Of a stretch of 64,000 nt of DNA, positions 33,061 through 42,018 are shown in pieces. Source of the stretch: Marixanthomonas spongiae (GTDB lineage: Bacteria > Bacteroidota > Bacteroidia > Flavobacteriales > Flavobacteriaceae); the NCBI RefSeq assembly GCF_003095375.1, contig NZ_QEHR01000003.1, positions 248,001 through 312,000 of the forward strand, read 5' to 3'. Positions within the stretch are counted from its first letter, which is position 1; each line of letters opens with the position of its first letter. A program made the translations under genes and the position numbers. The notes beneath the pieces are model-generated. The model was not told where the DNA came from, ran no database searches, and saw only the letters and a program-made list of their open reading frames with translations.

Positions 33061-33900
33061 CTAAATCCGCAACGTAAGCACAGGGATTATCGAGTGGTTT
33101 GCCACATCTTCGCTTATACTTTCATGAAATGTATTCGAGATATCGTTACTTCCGTGAGTGGGGATGGCAATGATATCAGTTGCAGTTAAATTGGAAAAAT
33201 TGTAAATCCCCTCTTTTATGGAGTAATCTGCAATTCTGTTAACTTGTTTTATAGCTCCCACAGGATCTGGATGCTCGGCTTTAGAAAAAAAGTGGAACAA
33301 TACTTCATCCATTTTCGTAGTGCTTTTAAAAGCTTCTCCTGGAAGGTTAATGTATAAAAAGTTCATTTTAGATTGTAACATTTCGGCAATACCACATACC
33401 CGTTTGTAGGCATCGATGCTTTCTTCATTAAAGTCGCTAACAAACAATATTCGGTCCGATGAAAAATTAAGTTCATTCCCTTTAACCACCAATACCGGCA
33501 CTTTCGAGCTGCGCACTACCTTTTCGGTATTGCTCCCTGTCACTCCTTCTGCAAGCTCTTTTTTGCCTTTTGAGCCCATAATGATCAAATCTGCTGAAAT
33601 ATCTTCTGCGAGCGAACTTATGCTGTTGAAATCGATATGGTGTTGCATAAGCGGCTCCACCAAAACGCCTGTTAAAAAATCCTTTTGTAAAAAATCATCG
33701 AAACGTTTGGCGACCAATTTTGAATATGAAGATTTTTTGGAAATAACATCGGTTGCTCCTTCACGTTCCTGATTGTTATTTAAATCAGTCATATGCGTCA
33801 GCACCAATTTGGCAGCTATACGGTTTGCTATAATAGCGCCTACCGAAAGTGCTTTTTCAGATTCTTTTGAAAAATCTACCGGAATGAGTATTGTTTTCAT
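33061..33900 (-). CDS. Tandem universal stress protein (UspA family)
   Basis: 279 residues, two Usp folds. The first (1-145) begins KTILIPVDFSKESEKAL and has the ATP-type motif IMGSKGKKELAEGVTGSNTEKVVRSSKVPVLVV (GxxGx9GS layout). The second (about 150-279) begins RILFVSDFNEESIDAY, is less conserved and has AIPTHGSNDISN in place of the motif. Cytosolic stress or energy-starvation protein. Its promoter carries an FNR-like box 36.5 bases upstream of the end of the -7 element, the same arrangement as hemN and ccoI, so anaerobic or microaerobic induction is likely. Confidence 0.92.
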   Translation of the reverse strand: MKTILIPVDFSKESEKALSVGAIIANRIAAKLVLTHMTDLNNNQEREGATDVISKKSSYSKLVAKRFDDFLQKDFLTGVLVEPLMQHHIDFNSISSLAEDISADLIIMGSKGKKELAEGVTGSNTEKVVRSSKVPVLVVKGNELNFSSDRILFVSDFNEESIDAYKRVCGIAEMLQSKMNFLYINLPGEAFKSTTKMDEVLFHFFSKAEHPDPVGAIKQVNRIADYSIKEGIYNFSNLTATDIIAIPTHGSNDISNTFHESISEDVANHSIIPVLTLRI

Positions 33901-33923
33901 TATTAAGAAAAATTAACAGCTAT

Positions 33924-33966
33924 CAAAACTAACCCAAAATTCTGACTTAAAAGCTGATATAAATCA
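33924..33966 (-). promoter_or_regulatory. Usp promoter with FNR-like box
   Basis: The dyad TGATATAAATCA (33955-33966) has the core TGATnnnnATCA of the Crp/Fnr consensus. TAGTTTTG on the - strand (33924-33931) is a perfect -7 box. The dyad centre (33960.5) is 36.5 bases from the last base of the -7 box, about -42 from the predicted start: a class-II activator position. No -33 TTG is needed or seen. Confidence 0.65.
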
Positions 33967-34112
33967 TACCACACCAAATTGTATGCTGTGAGTAAAAGCC
34001 CGTTTATGATAGGATAATAAAGGTGTTTAATTTAAGGTTCGAAGAAAAAATAATGCTTCATTATATCTTTCATCAATAAGAAATGATAACTTCGTAACAA
34101 TTCTATAAAATT

Positions 34113-34766
34113 ATGATTGTTCACGACTTCAGCAACGAAAATTCCATTCTCAACCAATTTATTATGGAAATGCGCAATGTTTCCATCCAAAAAGATGCCA
34201 TGCGCTTTCGCAAAAACATAGAACGTATTGGCGAAATACTCAGTTATGAAATGAGTAAGACATTGCACTTTAAAACCGAAGTTGTGAAAACCCCATTGGG
34301 GAAGAAAGAAATGAAAATACCCCAAAACGACGTAGTGGTATGTTCCATTTTACGGGCGGCAATACCTTTGCATACAGGCGTTATCAACTTTTTTGACAAA
34401 GCAGAAAACGCTTATATTTCGGCCTATCGGCACCACCCTGATGGCGGTGACGATTTTGAAGTGATCGTTAATTATTTGGCATCGCCATCTATTGAAGGTA
34501 AAACGTTACTGCTAACCGACCCAATGTTAGCAACAGGAAAAACCTTGGAAAATGTTTTAAAGGCATTTAAAAGTCACGGTACCCCAAAGCAAATCCATAT
34601 TCTTTCCATCATAGGCGCAAAACCAGGAATTGAATATATCAAGGATAAATTTCCCGAAAACACCCATCTTTGGATAGCCGCTGTAGATGAAAAATTAGAC
34701 AGCCGTGGTTATATCCTGCCAGGATTGGGCGATGCCGGCGATTTGGCCTTTGGTGAAAAACTGTGA
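34113..34766 (+). CDS. upp: Uracil phosphoribosyltransferase
   Basis: 217 residues. The PRPP-binding motif LLTDPMLATGKTLENVL (about 130-146) and the C-terminal GYILPGLGDAGDLAFG uracil-binding flap are clear. It salvages uracil to UMP in the cytosol. The sequence begins MIVHDFSNENSILNQFI, as in other flavobacterial Upp. It is divergent from the universal stress gene. An open 48-codon frame follows directly after its stop (34767-34913). Confidence 0.95.
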   Translation: MIVHDFSNENSILNQFIMEMRNVSIQKDAMRFRKNIERIGEILSYEMSKTLHFKTEVVKTPLGKKEMKIPQNDVVVCSILRAAIPLHTGVINFFDKAENAYISAYRHHPDGGDDFEVIVNYLASPSIEGKTLLLTDPMLATGKTLENVLKAFKSHGTPKQIHILSIIGAKPGIEYIKDKFPENTHLWIAAVDEKLDSRGYILPGLGDAGDLAFGEKL

Positions 34767-34913
34767 CTGTTTAGACCCTTGCATCGTATCGCTAAGGTCA
34801 AAGACATTTTCAATCTTCAACTATTTTTTAAGAAATACTCCCGCCTACGACGACACCTGTTTGCGCATTGGATTGTGTTGGGTTTAGTTCAGCAGGCTTT
34901 TTTGCACAATTGA
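34767..34913 (+). other. Short open frame directly after upp, unresolved
   Basis: 48 sense codons in the upp frame follow the upp TGA and end at TGA 34911-34913. They read RIAKVKDIFNLQLFFKKYSR and on to HLFAHWIVLGLVQQAFLHN, basic and then hydrophobic, unlike most chance translations. There is no ATG; the first usable start would be TTG at 34779. It could be a small membrane-active protein or a gene remnant. The rest to 35052 shows nothing I can support. Confidence 0.3.
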
Positions 34914-35052
34914 AACAATGAAGTGCTAAAGTTGTAAATTTCTTAATATTTCCGAAGAAACCACAACCGCAATCCACGTATCTGTCAATAGTTTCAGTTT
35001 ACGACAAGTTTGGGCGATCTTTCCATGATTGCATTTTGAATACCAGCTATTC

Positions 35053-37173
35053 TCAATCTGCTCCTGTTTCAGCCTTAGCTTCCCTAAACTTCGGGTTAAT
35101 GTACAACTGGGAGTTTTTGAGCATTTCCCAATAGGCTATCATATCGGCCCGTATTTCTGGCGACATAATATAGAGGCCTATAATATTGGGGAAGGACATG
35201 GCCAAGATCATCATATCTGAAAAACTGAGCACAGCTCCCAAGCTTACCGAAGCCCCAAGAACAACGAATGCCAAAAACAGGACTTTATAAACCATTTCAG
35301 ATTGCTTGCTCCTGCCGAATAAATAGGTCCAAGAGCGCATACCGTAATACGACCAAGAAACCATGGTAGAAAAAGCAAACAGCAAGACAGCAAAAGCGAG
35401 CACGGCCGGAAACCATGAAATCACACTCCCGAAAGCATCGGAGGTAAGCTCGACCCCTCCTAAACCGCCTACTTCGTGCATACCCGTGAAAATCAATACC
35501 AGTGCGGTCATGGTACACACCAACATGGTATCTATCAAAGGTTCTACCAAAGAGGTAAAGCCATCGGCTATGGGGTTATTGGTTTTGGAAGCACTGTGGG
35601 CAATAGCCGCAGAACCCACGCCTGCTTCACTGGAAAAGGCAGCACGTTGCAGCCCTATGATCAATACGCCAATAAAACCGCCTTTTAGCGCATCGGCAGA
35701 GAAAGCACCGTTAAAAATAGCGGCAAAGGCCCCACCAATATTCTCGATATTTGTTCCAATAACGACCAAACAGCCCAAAACATATACAACGGCCATAAAA
35801 GGCACTACTTTTCCGGTAACCCGTGCAATACTGTTGATACCGCCTATAATTACAGCTCCAATCAATATGGCAAAAATAATCCCAAACCAAAATCCTTGTC
35901 CTTCCAGCAACGGCAATTGCTCGGCCACTATTTTAAACGCCTGATTGGATTGCAGCATATTTCCGCCGCCCAGAGAAGCACCTACGCCCAAAACAGCAAA
36001 AAGCGCCGCCAAAAACTTACCCAATCCTTTCATGTTCCGTTTTTCCAAGCCGTAGCGTAGATAGTTCATCGGTCCGCCAAAAATGCGGCCTTCTTTGTTG
36101 ATAAAGCGATATTTAACCCCTAAGGTACATTCAGCGAATTTTAGCGACATAGCGAAAAATCCCGCCATAAACATCCAGAAAGTCGCCCCGGCGCCACCTA
36201 ACGAGATGGCCACTGCAACCCCGGCGATGTTCCCTAAGCCCACGGTGGCCGAAACAGCCGTGGCCATCGCCTGAAAATGCGTTATGGTCCCCGGCGCATT
36301 GGGATCGTCAAACTTCCCCCTTGCCAAGTCTATGGAATGGCGAATACCGCGAATGTTAACAAAACCCAACCTAAAGGTGAAAAAGATACTGCCCAGTATT
36401 AACCAAATTACAATAAACGGAATGGTATTGGTCTTTATATCGCCATTAGGGTACAGCAACGGCTGCGGACTGTCAAAATCTATTTGAGCGAGAAAATGGG
36501 CGCCTTGTTCTATGACATCGGTGGTGTTTTCAGGATTGAAAATAACACCACCTTCAGCAACTAAGTGTTTTAGGGTTCCGTTAGCCGAAGCAAATACAGC
36601 TTTAGGTTTTCCATTGGTGCTTTTTACAATGGCGATTTTCTGCCCTTCTTCCACACGCTCATGTTCGGGCACCACCCATTCTTTTAAAACATACTTTTCG
36701 TTAGTAGTGGCATCCCAATTGGGAATGGGAACCTGTTTATTGTCGGTATAGACCACGGGGTCATAAATTCCGAAAGTTGAAAAAGGATCCCAGAACAGGA
36801 CGTTGCCCAAAAAATCCACGGCCGGTTGCACATTGCTGTTGAAAATTTCAGGAATGGATTCCGAAGGGATGATAAATGTTTTTGAAGCTGTGGTTCCATT
36901 GGCATCGGTAACGGTAATCGAATGTTCCATCCCTTCAATCAAGTTCACCGATTTTTTTGCATCCAAAGCAGTGGCTTGGTTGCTCCATTTATATATAAAA
37001 GGTGCTTTACCTCCTTTAACACGAACCTTAGCTACACCGTTATTTATTTCTTTTGAAGGGTTACTGACCTCCACAAGCAGTTTCAGATTAGGATCCGGTT
37101 CTATCAAATCCTGCCCATTGCAAACGGAAGTCAACAAAAAAGGGATAAAAATAAAAAGCCATAAAGTTCTCAT
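35053..37173 (-). CDS. Alanine/glycine:cation symporter (AGCS) with long periplasmic N-terminus
   Basis: 706 residues from ATG 37173 (an ATG at 37185 adds four). Signal peptide (MRTLWLFIFIPFLLTSVCNG), then an Ig/SprB-like repeat (VKGGKAPFIYKWSNQATAL, about 45-65), then at about 150-240 a biotinyl/lipoyl-like fold (RVEEGQKIAIVKSTNGK; ANGTLKHLVAEGG; IEQGAHFLAQI) without the modified Lys-Met context. From about 255 the AGCS transporter follows: GFVNIRGIRHSIDLARG; ATAVSATVGLGNIAGVAVA; FSSEAGVGSAAIAHSA; and about ten membrane spans. It takes up alanine or glycine with Na+. The transporter core is normal; the N-terminal addition is unusual and may gate or tether it in the periplasm. Confidence 0.88.
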   Translation of the reverse strand: MRTLWLFIFIPFLLTSVCNGQDLIEPDPNLKLLVEVSNPSKEINNGVAKVRVKGGKAPFIYKWSNQATALDAKKSVNLIEGMEHSITVTDANGTTASKTFIIPSESIPEIFNSNVQPAVDFLGNVLFWDPFSTFGIYDPVVYTDNKQVPIPNWDATTNEKYVLKEWVVPEHERVEEGQKIAIVKSTNGKPKAVFASANGTLKHLVAEGGVIFNPENTTDVIEQGAHFLAQIDFDSPQPLLYPNGDIKTNTIPFIVIWLILGSIFFTFRLGFVNIRGIRHSIDLARGKFDDPNAPGTITHFQAMATAVSATVGLGNIAGVAVAISLGGAGATFWMFMAGFFAMSLKFAECTLGVKYRFINKEGRIFGGPMNYLRYGLEKRNMKGLGKFLAALFAVLGVGASLGGGNMLQSNQAFKIVAEQLPLLEGQGFWFGIIFAILIGAVIIGGINSIARVTGKVVPFMAVVYVLGCLVVIGTNIENIGGAFAAIFNGAFSADALKGGFIGVLIIGLQRAAFSSEAGVGSAAIAHSASKTNNPIADGFTSLVEPLIDTMLVCTMTALVLIFTGMHEVGGLGGVELTSDAFGSVISWFPAVLAFAVLLFAFSTMVSWSYYGMRSWTYLFGRSKQSEMVYKVLFLAFVVLGASVSLGAVLSFSDMMILAMSFPNIIGLYIMSPEIRADMIAYWEMLKNSQLYINPKFREAKAETGAD

Positions 37174-37329
37174 AAAAAAGGTCAACTATTTTAATAGTAT
37201 TTAACACTGGTTTTTAAACAGCTGCAAAACTAACAATAAGGATAGGGATGCCAAAACCCAGACCCTTTTTATTGAAATAGGCTTAAAATCAGTTTTTTAA
37301 CAATAACAGACCTTTTAGTCTTTTATAAC

Positions 37330-37372
37330 TGATAATTGTCATTTTATACAAAACGCTTGCTTGTTATTTTTG
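37330..37372 (+). promoter_or_regulatory. hemN promoter with FNR-like box
   Basis: TGATAATTGTCA (37330-37341) matches TGATnnnnATCA at seven of eight fixed positions. TATTTTTG (37365-37372) is a perfect -7 box. The centre-to-box-end distance is 36.5 bases, the same as at the universal stress promoter. hemN is a classic FNR target. Confidence 0.6.
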
Positions 37373-37390
37373 CGAAGTAAATTTCTTTGT

Positions 37391-38752
37391 ATGTCAAACC
37401 TAATACAAAAATATAATGTCGCGGGACCGCGGTACACGAGCTACCCCACCGTTCCTTATTGGAAAAACGAATCGTTTACCAGTGACGCTTGGACCCAAAC
37501 CCTTCAGCAAAGTTTTAAAGAAACCAATGCCACCGAAGGAATCAGCCTCTACATCCACTTACCGTTTTGCGAAAGTTTGTGCACCTTTTGCGGTTGCAAC
37601 AAACGCATAACCAAAAACCATGGCGTAGAAATTCCTTATCTGCAATCTGTTTTAAAAGAATGGCAGCTCTACCGCGCCCTTTTTAACGAAAAGCCGATAA
37701 TAAAAGAACTGCATTTGGGTGGCGGTACCCCCACTTTTTTTTCTGCGGAAAATTTAAAATCCTTGCTCGACGGTATTTTTGAACATTCCATTAAAGCCGA
37801 TGGCGCCGAACTGAGCTTTGAAGGCCATCCCAACAATACCACCGAGGCCCATTTGCATATGCTCGCTTCGTTAGGGTTTAACCGGGTAAGTTTTGGGGTT
37901 CAAGATTATAATGAAACGGTACAAAAGGCCATTCACCGTATTCAACCGTTCGAAAATGTTAAAAAAGCAACCGAAAATTCAAGAAAGGCCGGTTATACTT
38001 CGGTAGGGCACGATATCATTTTTGGGCTTCCGTTTCAGAAAAAAGAGCATATTATCCACACCATTGAGCGCACCAAAGTACTCATGCCAGACCGTATCGC
38101 CTTTTACAGCTACGCTCACGTGCCATGGATAAAAGGCAACGGCCAACGCGGGTTTAAAGAGGCCGACCTGCCTACTGCTTCAGAAAAAAGGGAACAATAT
38201 GAAATTGGCAAACAAATGCTGCTCGAAGCGGGGTATGTGGAAATTGGGATGGACCATTTTGCATTAAAGACCGACAGCCTTTACAAAGCCGTTGAAAACA
38301 AGACCATACACCGTAATTTTATGGGCTACACCGCTTCAAAAACCCAAGCCATGATCGGTCTGGGCGTTTCGGCCATTAGCGATAGCTGGTACAGTTTTGC
38401 ACAAAACGTAAAAACGGTGGAAGCATACCAAAAACAGGTGGAAGAAGGCAAAATCCCAGTATTCAAAGGTCACATATTAACCCAAGAAGACCTAACAATC
38501 CGCAAACACATTTTAAATTTGATGTGCAAACTAACTACCACTTGGAGCAAAGAACAAGGCTGGTTTGCCGAACTAGCGGATGTATTGATCAACTTAAAAG
38601 AAATGGAAGCCGACGGGCTATTGCACATAGAACGCAATGCACTGCACATTACCGAGAAAGGAAGGCCTTTTGTTCGCAATGCTTGTATGGCATTCGATCT
38701 GTTGTTGCAGCGTAAGCAACCGGACACCCAACTATTTTCCATGACCGTATAA
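37391..38752 (+). CDS. hemN: Oxygen-independent coproporphyrinogen III oxidase
   Basis: 453 residues from ATG 37391 (MSNLIQKYNVAGPRYTSYPT); the frame is open to a TTG at 37361, but that lies upstream of the -7 box end. Radical-SAM cluster motif CESLCTFCGC (about 62-71), LHLGGGTPTFFS (about 107-118), and the HemN phrases GPRYTSYP and FGVQDYNETVQ. It oxidatively decarboxylates coproporphyrinogen III to protoporphyrinogen IX without oxygen, giving heme for the cbb3 oxidase and cytochromes during low oxygen. It is followed after 17 bases by ric. The promoter carries an FNR-like box. Confidence 0.96.
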   Translation: MSNLIQKYNVAGPRYTSYPTVPYWKNESFTSDAWTQTLQQSFKETNATEGISLYIHLPFCESLCTFCGCNKRITKNHGVEIPYLQSVLKEWQLYRALFNEKPIIKELHLGGGTPTFFSAENLKSLLDGIFEHSIKADGAELSFEGHPNNTTEAHLHMLASLGFNRVSFGVQDYNETVQKAIHRIQPFENVKKATENSRKAGYTSVGHDIIFGLPFQKKEHIIHTIERTKVLMPDRIAFYSYAHVPWIKGNGQRGFKEADLPTASEKREQYEIGKQMLLEAGYVEIGMDHFALKTDSLYKAVENKTIHRNFMGYTASKTQAMIGLGVSAISDSWYSFAQNVKTVEAYQKQVEEGKIPVFKGHILTQEDLTIRKHILNLMCKLTTTWSKEQGWFAELADVLINLKEMEADGLLHIERNALHITEKGRPFVRNACMAFDLLLQRKQPDTQLFSMTV

Positions 38753-38769
38753 CATTTAAAACTATAATT

Positions 38770-39492
38770 ATGAGCATATCCGAAGAAAAAACGATTGCCG
38801 ATATCGTTGCTGAAAACATAAAAACCTCCCATATATTCAAAAAACACGGAATCGACTTCTGTTGTGGGGGTGGGATAACCGTGCAAAAGGCCTGTGAGAA
38901 AAAAGGCATTGATTACAATATCTTGGCCGAAGAACTCCACCGTTTTGACATGAATGTGGAAGAAGATTACGATTACCTTAATTGGCCGCTCGATGTATTG
39001 ATAGACCACATTGTGGCCGTACACCATATATATGTAGCAGAAAGCATCCCACTATTGTTGCAATATGTAAAAAAAGTGGCAAAAGTGCACGGGCACCACT
39101 ATACCGAACTGCTGAAGATACGGGACCTCTTTATAGAAGTTTCCGAAGAACTTTCGGCCCATATGAAAAAAGAAGAAATGGTGCTTTTCCCGTTCATAAA
39201 AAACATGGTACAGACCGAAAAAGAAGGCGGTAAACTGGACACACCACATTTCAGGACTGTGGAAAACCCCATCGCCATGATGGAAAGCGAACATGAAGAC
39301 GCAGGCGATATATTCAAGGAAATCGCACGATTGACCAACAATTACACTCCACCCGAGGGAGCTTGCAACACCTTTAGGGCATTGTACGATAAACTGGAAG
39401 AATTTGAGCAAGACCTGCATACCCACATCCATTTAGAGAATAACATTTTGCACCCTAAAGCATTAAAGCTGGAAAAGGCATTAAGGAATTAA
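38770..39492 (+). CDS. ric: Iron-sulfur cluster repair di-iron protein (Ric/ScdA), copy 1
   Basis: 240 residues. N-terminal ScdA_N domain with HIFKKHGIDFCCGGGITVQKA (Cys pair), then a hemerythrin-like di-iron domain: VDHIVAVHHIYV, HGHHYTELL, LSAHMKKEEMVLFPF, MESEHEDAGDIF and LEEFEQDLHTHIHLENNILHP supply the His and Glu ligands. The family restores iron-sulfur clusters damaged by nitric oxide or oxidants. In an operon with hemN and just ahead of nirK, so it protects against NO made by NirK. A second copy is at 60259-60984. A terminator follows. Confidence 0.94.
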   Translation: MSISEEKTIADIVAENIKTSHIFKKHGIDFCCGGGITVQKACEKKGIDYNILAEELHRFDMNVEEDYDYLNWPLDVLIDHIVAVHHIYVAESIPLLLQYVKKVAKVHGHHYTELLKIRDLFIEVSEELSAHMKKEEMVLFPFIKNMVQTEKEGGKLDTPHFRTVENPIAMMESEHEDAGDIFKEIARLTNNYTPPEGACNTFRALYDKLEEFEQDLHTHIHLENNILHPKALKLEKALRN

Positions 39493-39540
39493 GTACCGCC
39501 CTTTATGGGTTAACACTTAAAGTTTGGTTTAATTAGAAAG

Positions 39541-39573
39541 GGAAGTTGAAGTAATATTCAGCTTCCTTTTTTT
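39541..39573 (+). terminator. Terminator after hemN-ric
   Basis: GGAAGTTGAA (39541-39550) pairs with TTCAGCTTCC (39557-39566), ten pairs with one G-U, around a 6-base loop, then seven T. Confidence 0.85.
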
Positions 39574-39634
39574 AATCAATTTAAATAGTGAGGTTGAGGC
39601 TGGACTTTGTTTAAAGTTTTTTGCAATCGATGAG

Positions 39635-39650
39635 TATTTTTGTAGCTTTG
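39635..39650 (+). promoter_or_regulatory. Tandem -7 elements upstream of nirK
   Basis: TATTTTTG (39635-39642) and TAGCTTTG (39643-39650) abut each other; both match TAnnTTTG. They give a leader of about 105 bases before the nirK ATG. A 7-bp dyad ATTTTTA-TTG-TAAAAAT lies at 39711-39727 in that leader, in very AT-rich DNA. No FNR-like box stands at the activator distance. Confidence 0.45.
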
Positions 39651-39759
39651 ATTTTTAGGTTGTTTTTATGTTTTTAATACAAAACGAGGAAATTTTTGTG
39701 TTAAAAAGATATTTTTATTGTAAAAATTGATGAAAATTAATTATTTAAAAAAATAAATA

Positions 39760-41232
39760 ATGAAACTAAAGTTAAACAAAAATATTGCCATTAAAGTAAT
39801 GTGTGGTATCGGTGTCATCCTCGGTACTTCAGGATGCATAAATGACAAATCCCCAAAAGTATATGAAGATGCGGTTGATATTCCCGTGAACCAAACCATG
39901 CGTGCCGAGCTCACCGCTCCGCCCAATGTCCCTACCCCAGTAGGCAGGCGTAAAGCGAAGAATTTGATCGTGGATATGGAAATCTTGGAATTGGAAGGCG
40001 AACTGGCCGATGGCGTACGGTATATGTACTGGACCTTCGATGGCTATGTTCCTGGTAGCTTTATCCGCACCGTAGTTGGGGACGAAATTGAGTTCCACCT
40101 TAAAAACCATCCACAAAACAAACTGCCACACAATATAGACTTGCACGCAGTCAATGGACCTGGCGGAGGCGCTGTATCGTCACTGACCGCTCCGGGGCAC
40201 GAAACCGTATTTTCCTTTAAGGTGTTAAACCCAGGTCTTTATGTGTATCACTGTGCAACTGCTCCTGTGGGCATGCACATTGCCAACGGTATGTATGGCC
40301 TTATTTTGGTCGAACCCAATGGCGGTTTAGAGCCTGTGGACAAAGAGTTTTACATTATGCAAGGTGATTTTTATACTGAAGGCGATTTTGGCGAGCCGGG
40401 GTTACAGCCATTCGATATGAAAAAAGCCATAGAAGAAGACGCAGACTATGTAGTTTTTAACGGTCATGTTGGTGCTATGGTTGGCGACAAAGCCTTGGAA
40501 GTTAATGTTGGTGAAACTGTACGTTTGTTCGTTGGAAATGCAGGACCAAACTTGATCTCTTCTTTTCACGTCATTGGTGAAATATTCGATAAAGTAAATG
40601 TGGAAGGTGGAACTTTGGTAAACGAAAACGTACAAACAACAGTTATCCCAGCAGGTGGAGCGGCTATAATCGAGTTTAAAGTTGATGCCCCCGGTGAATA
40701 CCTTCTGGTAGATCACAGTGTTTTCCGTGCCTTCAACAAAGGAGCTTTGGCACAAATAGAAGCCAAAGGAGAGAAAAACAAAAAAGTGTATAAAGGTAAA
40801 ATAGAAGAAGGAATTTACGAACCTGAAGGTGGAGCCATTCAAAAAATGCCTATCGATGAAGCCGAAGTAGCCGCATCGAAACCACCAGAAAACCTTTCAA
40901 AAGAACAACAAATGGAAATGGGTAAAAACGTGTATGGACGTACGTGTGTTGCTTGTCACCAAAGCAGCGGACAAGGAGTGCCCAATGCGTTTCCTCCTCT
41001 GGCCAATTCAGATTACCTAAATGCCGATGTTGATCGGGCCATAGATATTGTACTGCACGGTAAGTCGGGCGAAATTACCGTTAATGGAAAAAAATACAAC
41101 TCCGTGATGACCGCCCAAGTACTTAGCGATAGGGAGGTTGCAAACGTACTTACGTATGTTTATAACAGCTGGGACAATAACGGTACGGTGGTAACCGAAG
41201 AAATGGTAAAAAAACAACGCAGTAAGAGATAA
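39760..41232 (+). CDS. nirK: Copper nitrite reductase, lipoprotein form with C-terminal cytochrome c domain
   Basis: 490 residues. Signal with lipobox Cys26 (GTSGC), so it is membrane-anchored in the periplasm. Two cupredoxin domains: HNIDLHAVNGPGG (type-2 and type-1 His), YVYHCATAPVGMHIANGMYG (type-1 Cys, His, Met) and SSFHVIGEIFDKV (type-2 His). From about 385 a cytochrome c domain carries CVACH (about 396-400) with a downstream Met. It reduces nitrite to nitric oxide; the fused heme can receive electrons directly from the respiratory chain. First gene of an operon with the SUMF1-like and SCO genes (gaps of 3 and -4 bases). Confidence 0.97.
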   Translation: MKLKLNKNIAIKVMCGIGVILGTSGCINDKSPKVYEDAVDIPVNQTMRAELTAPPNVPTPVGRRKAKNLIVDMEILELEGELADGVRYMYWTFDGYVPGSFIRTVVGDEIEFHLKNHPQNKLPHNIDLHAVNGPGGGAVSSLTAPGHETVFSFKVLNPGLYVYHCATAPVGMHIANGMYGLILVEPNGGLEPVDKEFYIMQGDFYTEGDFGEPGLQPFDMKKAIEEDADYVVFNGHVGAMVGDKALEVNVGETVRLFVGNAGPNLISSFHVIGEIFDKVNVEGGTLVNENVQTTVIPAGGAAIIEFKVDAPGEYLLVDHSVFRAFNKGALAQIEAKGEKNKKVYKGKIEEGIYEPEGGAIQKMPIDEAEVAASKPPENLSKEQQMEMGKNVYGRTCVACHQSSGQGVPNAFPPLANSDYLNADVDRAIDIVLHGKSGEITVNGKKYNSVMTAQVLSDREVANVLTYVYNSWDNNGTVVTEEMVKKQRSKR

Positions 41233-41235
41233 GGT

Positions 41236-42018
41236 TTGAAGTTTAAACATTGCATTCTAAGTATCATGCTTTTCTCCATGGGCATCCCAGTTTGGTCTCA
41301 AAACCCCGAGATGGCAACCATAGAGCGAGGAAGCTATACTCCTTTATACGGTAGGGACTCCTCACAAGTAGCGGTCGATGCTTTTTTATTGGACACGGTT
41401 CCCGTAACCAAGGCAGAGTATCTTGCATTTGTCAAGGATAACCCAAAGTGGCGTAAATCCAATGTGAAAGGCCTTTTTGCCGATGATAACTACCTGAACG
41501 CTTGGCAAGGCGACCTCCAATTAAACCCAAACGATAAGGAAGATGAGCCTGTAACCAATGTATCGTGGTTTGCCGCCAAAGCGTATTGCAAATGCCAAGG
41601 TAAACGGCTTCCTACCTTAGATGAATGGGAGTACGTTGCCATGGCAGATGACAATAGCCCCGATGCGCGGAAAAAAGATAGCTACAACCAATATATTTTA
41701 AGTTGGTACGAACGTCCCAAAGATGAACACCAGCAAATAGGCAGCACACGCAAAAACTATTGGGGCGTTTACGATATGCACGGCTTGGTATGGGAATGGA
41801 CCCAAGATTTCAACTCGGTGCTCATCTCTTCAGAATCAAGGAACGGAGGCAAAAACAAAAACCTTTTTTGCAGTGCCGCTGCCGTTGGGGCTACAGATTT
41901 AATGAATTATGCAGCCTTCATGCGCTACGCCTTCAGAAGCAGTGTAAAAGGGAATTACACCATCAACAACCTTGGTTTTCGTTGCGCAAAGGATATTGAA
42001 AAGAAAGATTCTTTATGA
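41236..42018 (+). CDS. SUMF1/formylglycine-generating-enzyme-like periplasmic protein in the nirK operon
   Basis: 260 residues from a TTG start 3 bases after nirK; the TTG gives a proper signal peptide (MKFKHCILSIMLFSMGIPVWS). Domain of the FGE-sulfatase family: DTVPVTKAEYLAFVKDNP, EPVTNVSWFAAKAYCKCQGKR, RLPTLDEWEYVA, GLVWEWTQDFNSV and the end NNLGFRCAKD. The two active cysteines of true formylglycine enzymes are not obvious, so it is probably a binding or maturation protein rather than a sulfatase activator. SUMF1-like proteins occur beside nirK and nosZ in Bacteroidota. Its stop overlaps the SCO start (ATGA). Confidence 0.85.
   Translation: MKFKHCILSIMLFSMGIPVWSQNPEMATIERGSYTPLYGRDSSQVAVDAFLLDTVPVTKAEYLAFVKDNPKWRKSNVKGLFADDNYLNAWQGDLQLNPNDKEDEPVTNVSWFAAKAYCKCQGKRLPTLDEWEYVAMADDNSPDARKKDSYNQYILSWYERPKDEHQQIGSTRKNYWGVYDMHGLVWEWTQDFNSVLISSESRNGGKNKNLFCSAAAVGATDLMNYAAFMRYAFRSSVKGNYTINNLGFRCAKDIEKKDSL

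Noticed and set aside
39727-39740. FNR-like TTGATGAAAATTAA before nirK
   Set aside because: One mismatch, but it lies only 20 bases before the ATG and downstream of both -7 boxes, so it cannot act as an activator site like the other three; the region is very AT-rich.
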